64,000 bases of DNA. It comes from Candidatus Delongbacteria bacterium (GTDB taxonomy: Bacteria; CAIWAD01). Under the pieces are notes generated by a model. It had not been told where the DNA came from, did not search any database, and was given only the letters and a program-made list of their open reading frames with translations. A program made the translations under genes and the position numbers. Within the stretch, counting starts at the first letter, position 1; each line of letters starts with the position of its first letter. The stretch is taken from positions 26,091-90,090 of the forward strand of contig JBAYTZ010000016.1 in NCBI GenBank assembly GCA_041675285.1, read 5' to 3'. Positions 60,569 through 64,000 of this stretch are shown one piece after another.

Positions 60569-61510
60569 ACCAGTTCGTGATATGGCGTCCGCAAGCATTT
60601 GTCTATCTAACCTGATTTCAGATTTCTTTAGTAGCATATCCATTGCGCCAATCTCGTAACTAATGACCAGCGAATCTATATCATCTGACGTGGTGTCCAC
60701 AGGAACCATGATGATCGTGACGTCTCGCGATGTCCCAGGATGTATCACAAGACCTGAAGTTCCACCGAACATTCTACTATCCGGAATTTCTCGATGTGAC
60801 TTTAACATTTCTATGCCGTGATTCATATTTCCGTCAACGCCATAGGCACTCCATTTCACTCCCTTTGGAGTGATCACCTTTAAAAAGGGTGCGATTGCAG
60901 AGCCCCTTCCCTTATTGTATAATGATATTAAACAATCCGCTGCCGGAATTCTCTGCATTCCGCTTTTTCCGATTGGCTTGATGGATATGTCTAAATCTGG
61001 CCGTTGCCTTCTGCCAAACATATCAGCAATATCAAAGTGCTCCATTTTATAGAAACTATCTCCAGACCGCTTGAAATAGCGATCTTCTCCAGCCTTTGCC
61101 ATATGAGGACCGATATTGCTTTCAGGAATGAGTGATGCCGCAACTCCAGACTTACCATGCATTACAATGCTCTTGTGACGCACACCCTCAACCAGAGGTG
61201 AAACGATTTCCCCTGTTAGCTCATTTAATCTTGAAACAAACAGATTTACATCATTGATCTCGATAATTTCGCCTGCACAATCAATTCCATCAGTGCCCTT
61301 TCTTGCGTCAATTCCCCAGATTACTATTCCACCCATAGAGTTGGCAAGTCCAGATAAGGCCTTTGCAAAATTCTTCTTGTCATCACTCTTTTTCATCTCT
61401 GAGTCTGCGACCCTCTTAAATTCTAATTGTAAGTGTTCGGTTTGCGCATTTTGAACAAACTCGGATATTGTAGTACAATCAAGCTCTTCAAATTTCGTCC
61501 TCAGGTCCAT
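60563..61510 (-). CDS. AlbA_2 (Schlafen-like) putative DNA-binding/ATP-binding protein (cassette gene)
   Basis: 315 residues. The N-terminal AlbA_2 domain is recognised from HLQLEFKRV, KKNFAKALSGLANSMGGIVI and IWGIDARKG. The C-terminal ~170 residues are not recognised. AlbA_2 proteins include transcription regulators and several phage-defence-associated proteins. Codon and base use is far more AT-rich than the chromosome, indicating transfer. GAGGGAAAAACA precedes the ATG. Bounded by attC sites 2 and 3. Confidence 0.75.
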   Translation of the reverse strand: MDLRTKFEELDCTTISEFVQNAQTEHLQLEFKRVADSEMKKSDDKKNFAKALSGLANSMGGIVIWGIDARKGTDGIDCAGEIIEINDVNLFVSRLNELTGEIVSPLVEGVRHKSIVMHGKSGVAASLIPESNIGPHMAKAGEDRYFKRSGDSFYKMEHFDIADMFGRRQRPDLDISIKPIGKSGMQRIPAADCLISLYNKGRGSAIAPFLKVITPKGVKWSAYGVDGNMNHGIEMLKSHREIPDSRMFGGTSGLVIHPGTSRDVTIIMVPVDTTSDDIDSLVISYEIGAMDMLLKKSEIRLDRQMLADAISRTGV

Positions 61511-61526
61511 TGTTTTTCCCTCTTGC

Positions 61527-61633
61527 GTCTAACGTTGGTTTCAGCCGCGACGCGCCTAGCGCGGCGCTTGCCTTCGTTTACTTCCTGAATGCGCCGTGAC
61601 GGGCGTAAAGTCGGCTGCAAGCTCATGTTAGGC
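61527..61633 (-). other. attC recombination site 3 (both cores intact)
   Basis: 107 bp bounded by GTCTAAC (61527-61533) and GTTAGGC (61627-61633), matching RYYYAAC and GTTRRRY. Inner mates TTTCAGCCG and CGGCTGCAAG can pair, as in folded attC DNA. The GCGACGCGCCTAGCGCGGCG block is shared with sites 1 and 4. Confidence 0.85.
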
Positions 61634-61758
61634 TATACTCTTCCAATTAATATTCTCATTCCAAATCCTGATCCAAGTACTATTACTTCTTCCTTGACAA
61701 CTACGAGAACAGAAGCAACATTTATTGCCTCATCATAATCATATTGATCAACTAGCAT
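61633..61758 (-). CDS. Short ORF in cassette, unknown
   Basis: 41 codons beginning MLVDQYDYDEAINVASVLVV and ending GSGFGMRILIGRV. An in-frame stop precedes it, and no good ribosome site is visible. Its TAG abuts the attC core (TAGCCTAAC), the same stop-in-core layout as vapC and the AlbA_2 gene. That is the main reason to list it. It fills the otherwise gene-free 61634-61812. Could be chance. Confidence 0.3.
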   Translation of the reverse strand: MLVDQYDYDEAINVASVLVVVKEEVIVLGSGFGMRILIGRV

Positions 61759-61812
61759 TATAATCGTGTCAATTCGTCATCATGTGGGACCAGCCTGAGT
61801 GAAATATCCGGT

Positions 61813-62217
61813 TTATACGCCAGCATTAAGAATGGCCTGAAGCGCCATACCTGTGCCTAGTCCAAGGAGACTAAGAGCCGTTAACGTGTAAATTCTCTCG
61901 GCTTTCATCGCCTTATCATGTGAATATGACGTAATTTCAGTCTTCCTAAGTAATTTATGCTGGAGACTAATCCGGTCAACAAGTGAGTATTGAGTGATAA
62001 ACGCAACAAACGCCGAAAGAAATAGGGCACTAACTGCTAGTATAACCTTTAAGTGGAAATTGCGATCACCCTCAATAAACTGGACAAGCGTCACGAGACC
62101 ACCTGCAGCGGCAAGCGCCAAGGTCGTAAGCTGCTTAAGATAGTCGAAAGAAAGACTGATGGCTGTTTCTAGACTCACAAAATCTCTTGATTCCGTTGGG
62201 TCTGTGGAGCTGTTCAT
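61813..62217 (-). CDS. Small membrane protein (cassette gene)
   Basis: 134 residues with three hydrophobic helices (LTTLALAAAGGLVTLVQFI, VILAVSALFLSAFVAFITQY, IYTLTALSLLGLGTGMALQA) and a charged linker. AACGAGGGAATCG precedes the ATG. AT-rich. Lies between attC sites 3 and 4. No family recognised. Confidence 0.65.
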   Translation of the reverse strand: MNSSTDPTESRDFVSLETAISLSFDYLKQLTTLALAAAGGLVTLVQFIEGDRNFHLKVILAVSALFLSAFVAFITQYSLVDRISLQHKLLRKTEITSYSHDKAMKAERIYTLTALSLLGLGTGMALQAILNAGV

Positions 62218-62243
62218 CGATTCCCTCGTTATCTATTCCTGAG

Positions 62244-62368
62244 GCCCAACGGTGGCTTCAGCCGCGACGCGCTTGGCGCGGCGCTTGCTGTTTTCCACCG
62301 ACATTTATTTCCCCTTCCGATTGCAAGCGCCGTGACAGGCGCAGGCGTCGGCGCAAGCTGTGTTAGAT
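62244..62368 (-). other. attC recombination site 4 (both cores intact)
   Basis: 125 bp bounded by GCCCAAC (62244-62250) and GTTAGAT (62362-62368). It contains GGCTTCAGCCGCGACGCGC, TTGGCGCGGCGCTTGC and the mate GCGTCGGCGCAAGC. It starts 10 bp past the stop of the next cassette gene. Confidence 0.85.
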
Positions 62369-62378
62369 GCATATTATC

Positions 62379-63332
62379 CTACAGTGCTTCATTAGGGAAC
62401 GTATTTCTCAATATATCTTGAATCTGCTTCTTACATTCATCGTCATTCTCTCTTGACCATATCACAGTTGTGCAATGATTTGTGTCAAAGTGTGACTTAA
62501 TTGTGTCCCAAACATCTTTTCTACAGAAGTATAAAACAGGTTTTCCAAGTCCTTCTGCAAATCCCGCCTCCCAATATGCTCCGTTATTCTCTGTTGTAAG
62601 ATCCGCAAAAAGCATTCTAGATCTTCTAATGTTATTTCTCAGGTGGTGATCAATAATTCCGGGAGTTGGCATCTCATCATTTTTGAACAAATTAAATCCG
62701 ACGCCTTTTACGGCTTGCTTGAAAACTTCAACATATGCCGATTCTATGTCGAATATTCTATATTCCATGGCCATGAAGATTAGTTTGTTATCTCCTTCGT
62801 TTGACAACAAGGATTTGCAGTGCGACCATCCAGATGGAGTTAATCTTAGTGCAACGGCATTAGAGCCTAAGCCAACACCGCTAATTAACCCCATGTCTTT
62901 ATAATAGCTGGCAACATATTCTATAGAACTTTGATCGATTAGTCCACAGGTCTTATAAATGACGGCGTTAGAAATTCTGATCATTTGCGAGATATAGAGA
63001 GCGCTTTCGTAGAATAGCAATATAAATGCATCTAGTTGTTCATCTGGAGTCGGAAGAGCGGCCTTAGCTTTGTTTTCCATCACGAAGGAAGATGTCACTT
63101 CCACATGCTCTCTGTTTAAATGATTTATAAAGTAACTCCAGCGAGCTCTCTCGTACTTTCGTTTCGCGGCGTCAGAAAAATCAAGCATGCTTTCTTGGGC
63201 ACCTATAGTTATTGAAAAGCTGCCACAACGTTCGCAAAGAATATCCTTTTTATTGCTGTTTTCGGGAGGCTCAACAGCTGCGACGCCATCGCAAATTGGG
63301 CAGTGATCTTTCTTAAGGTCAATCCATTCCAT
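62379..63332 (-). CDS. Zinc-ribbon protein with nucleoside deoxyribosyltransferase-like C-terminal domain (cassette gene)
   Basis: 317 residues. The N-terminus has a likely zinc ribbon (CPICDG...CERCG). The C-terminal ~130 residues carry SRMLFADLTTENNGAYWEAG, then FAEGLGKPVLYFCRKD, the pattern of nucleoside 2-deoxyribosyltransferase/TIR-like nucleotide-processing folds seen in defence proteins. The ATG at 63332 follows GGAGTCATC. A core-like TTTAGATGC (minus strand, 63347-63355) marks the cassette's upstream boundary. Strongly AT-rich. An antiphage role is plausible inference only. Confidence 0.65.
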   Translation of the reverse strand: MEWIDLKKDHCPICDGVAAVEPPENSNKKDILCERCGSFSITIGAQESMLDFSDAAKRKYERARWSYFINHLNREHVEVTSSFVMENKAKAALPTPDEQLDAFILLFYESALYISQMIRISNAVIYKTCGLIDQSSIEYVASYYKDMGLISGVGLGSNAVALRLTPSGWSHCKSLLSNEGDNKLIFMAMEYRIFDIESAYVEVFKQAVKGVGFNLFKNDEMPTPGIIDHHLRNNIRRSRMLFADLTTENNGAYWEAGFAEGLGKPVLYFCRKDVWDTIKSHFDTNHCTTVIWSRENDDECKKQIQDILRNTFPNEAL

Positions 63333-63532
63333 GATGACTCCAGTGTGCATCTAAATACAATTAGAGCAGCTCCGCCCACCACCAGCCAATTCTTAGTGGA
63401 ACGGAGGTTCCTCCCGCGCCCAATAGAACAATTCCGTTTGCCCACCGCAAGCGGAATCTGTCTACCAGGAGAAAGCGGCACTGCGCTGTATTGGAGCGCG
63501 CGATCAGGCGAAGCAGAGCCGAACGCCCCCAT

Positions 63533-63588
63533 CCGGTTTTGGCTGCCTGGCAGCCAAAACCGGCTTCCCCCGCGGGGCGCGGGGGAAG
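63533..63588. repeat. Two adjacent perfect hairpins at the array border
   Basis: CCGGTTTTGGCTGCC/GGCAGCCAAAACCGG (63533-63563) is a perfect inverted repeat with a 1-nt centre. It is followed at once by CTTCCCCCGCG...GCGGGGGAAG (63564-63588), related to the 165-bp repeats near 25.5 kb. A GATCCCCCGGTCAAGCCGGG hairpin lies at about 63692. The stretch 63333-64000 holds repeats and no gene that I can see. Confidence 0.75.
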
Positions 63589-63817
63589 CGCCAGCACATG
63601 CCGCGATCTCTGCTGGGCCACGGCCATGGGATCCCGTCCCAGCGCCAACTGGCGTTGGGCGCTTTCGCTGGGATGACAGACGAGATGATGGGATCCCCCG
63701 GTCAAGCCGGGGGATGACGAGACTTCATGCCAAGGATGACGGAACAGAAGGCCGAGGATGACGAACGAGGAGGCACTTGGTGACATGAGCGGGCATAGGT
63801 CGAAGGGTGGCGAAGCG

Positions 63818-64000
63818 GTGAAGGCCTTAGGCCTGAACCACAACCGTGGTGAAGCGCAACGCGCGAACCAACTACACGGAGACAGGAAGGAGCCGCTGCC
63901 GCCAGCGGAAGCCCGCCGGGAGGCGGGCTGACTCTGGCGAGTGAGAAAAAGCGCCTCTTTGGCTCCACCTTTCTGGCGCCAGCAGAAAGGTGGAAAACAA
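63818..64000 (+). repeat. Dispersed hairpin module, copy C (to window edge)
   Basis: Third copy. TGAAG-stem-GAACCA hairpins with stems AGGCC/GGCCT (63822-63834) and GCGC/GCGC (63854-63864). The GC stem is AGCCCGCC/GGCGGGCT around GGGA (63910-63929), different from copies A and B but still paired. The conserved CCACCTTTCTG/CAGAAAGGTGG hairpin and ACAA end the window. Confidence 0.7.

Noticed and set aside
59704..62368. CRISPR array
   Set aside because: The repeated elements are 107-145 bp, variable inside, separated by full genes, and bounded by integron core sites; there are no short equal spacers and no cas genes.

Overview
The window is high-GC bacterial DNA, apart from an AT-richer stretch at about 60.5-63.4 kb. 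Many secreted proteins end in a type IX (Por) secretion C-terminal sorting domain (PNPFNP...LPSGVY...K), used here with Shine-Dalgarno-led genes. There is also a trimeric [FeFe]-hydrogenase with its own maturases, several subtilases and an octahaem cytochrome. This points to an anaerobic or facultative member of a high-GC candidate lineage in the FCB superphylum (Delongbacteria/Eisenbacteria-like). The phylum is inferred; no rRNA gene is present.

Layout. 0-12.6 kb holds housekeeping and envelope genes: an AraC fragment, a P-loop protein, a DUF2283/DUF4258 pair coupled to an organophosphate (OPA) transporter and a secreted 5'-nucleotidase, a GxxExxY gene inside inverted repeats, MscS, a FlgT-like secreted protein group, and an enoyl-CoA hydratase. 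12.6-25.4 kb is a surface/secretome block: a glycoside hydrolase bracketed by 62-bp direct repeats, a subtilase, and a minus-strand operon of three paralogous beta-propeller proteins with sorting tags plus a beta-helix protein. 26.7-36.6 kb is the hydrogenase locus: hydC-hydB-hydA behind a promoter with a Rex-like operator, then hydG, an aspartase-like gene, hydF and hydE separated by dispersed repeats. 38-46.7 kb holds an eight-haem cytochrome with a sorting tag, tRNA-Leu(CAA), a Cys/Trp repeat protein with a sorting tag, and two large tandem membrane proteins. 46.7-58.4 kb holds two divergent subtilases, a HAF-repeat lipase-like protein, a FAN1-type nuclease, a secreted propeller-like protein and a SagB-type oxidoreductase.

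59.2-63.4 kb is a cassette array. Small minus-strand genes (lipoprotein, VapBC, AlbA_2 protein, membrane protein, deoxyribosyltransferase-fold protein) are separated by 107-145 bp elements with integron attC core sites, RYYYAAC...GTTRRRY. No integrase lies in the window. The array is bordered by hairpin-rich repeats.

How the parts fit. The hydrogenase would exchange electrons between H2, NAD(H) and probably ferredoxin, with redox control suggested by the Rex-like site. The cytochrome may handle electrons at the cell surface. The subtilases, hydrolase, lipase and propeller proteins form an exported degradative or adhesive set. Intergenic space is rich in repeat families; the most striking are a module with compensating hairpin stems found three times, and a short CACAGAG-type inverted repeat that encloses the GxxExxY gene.
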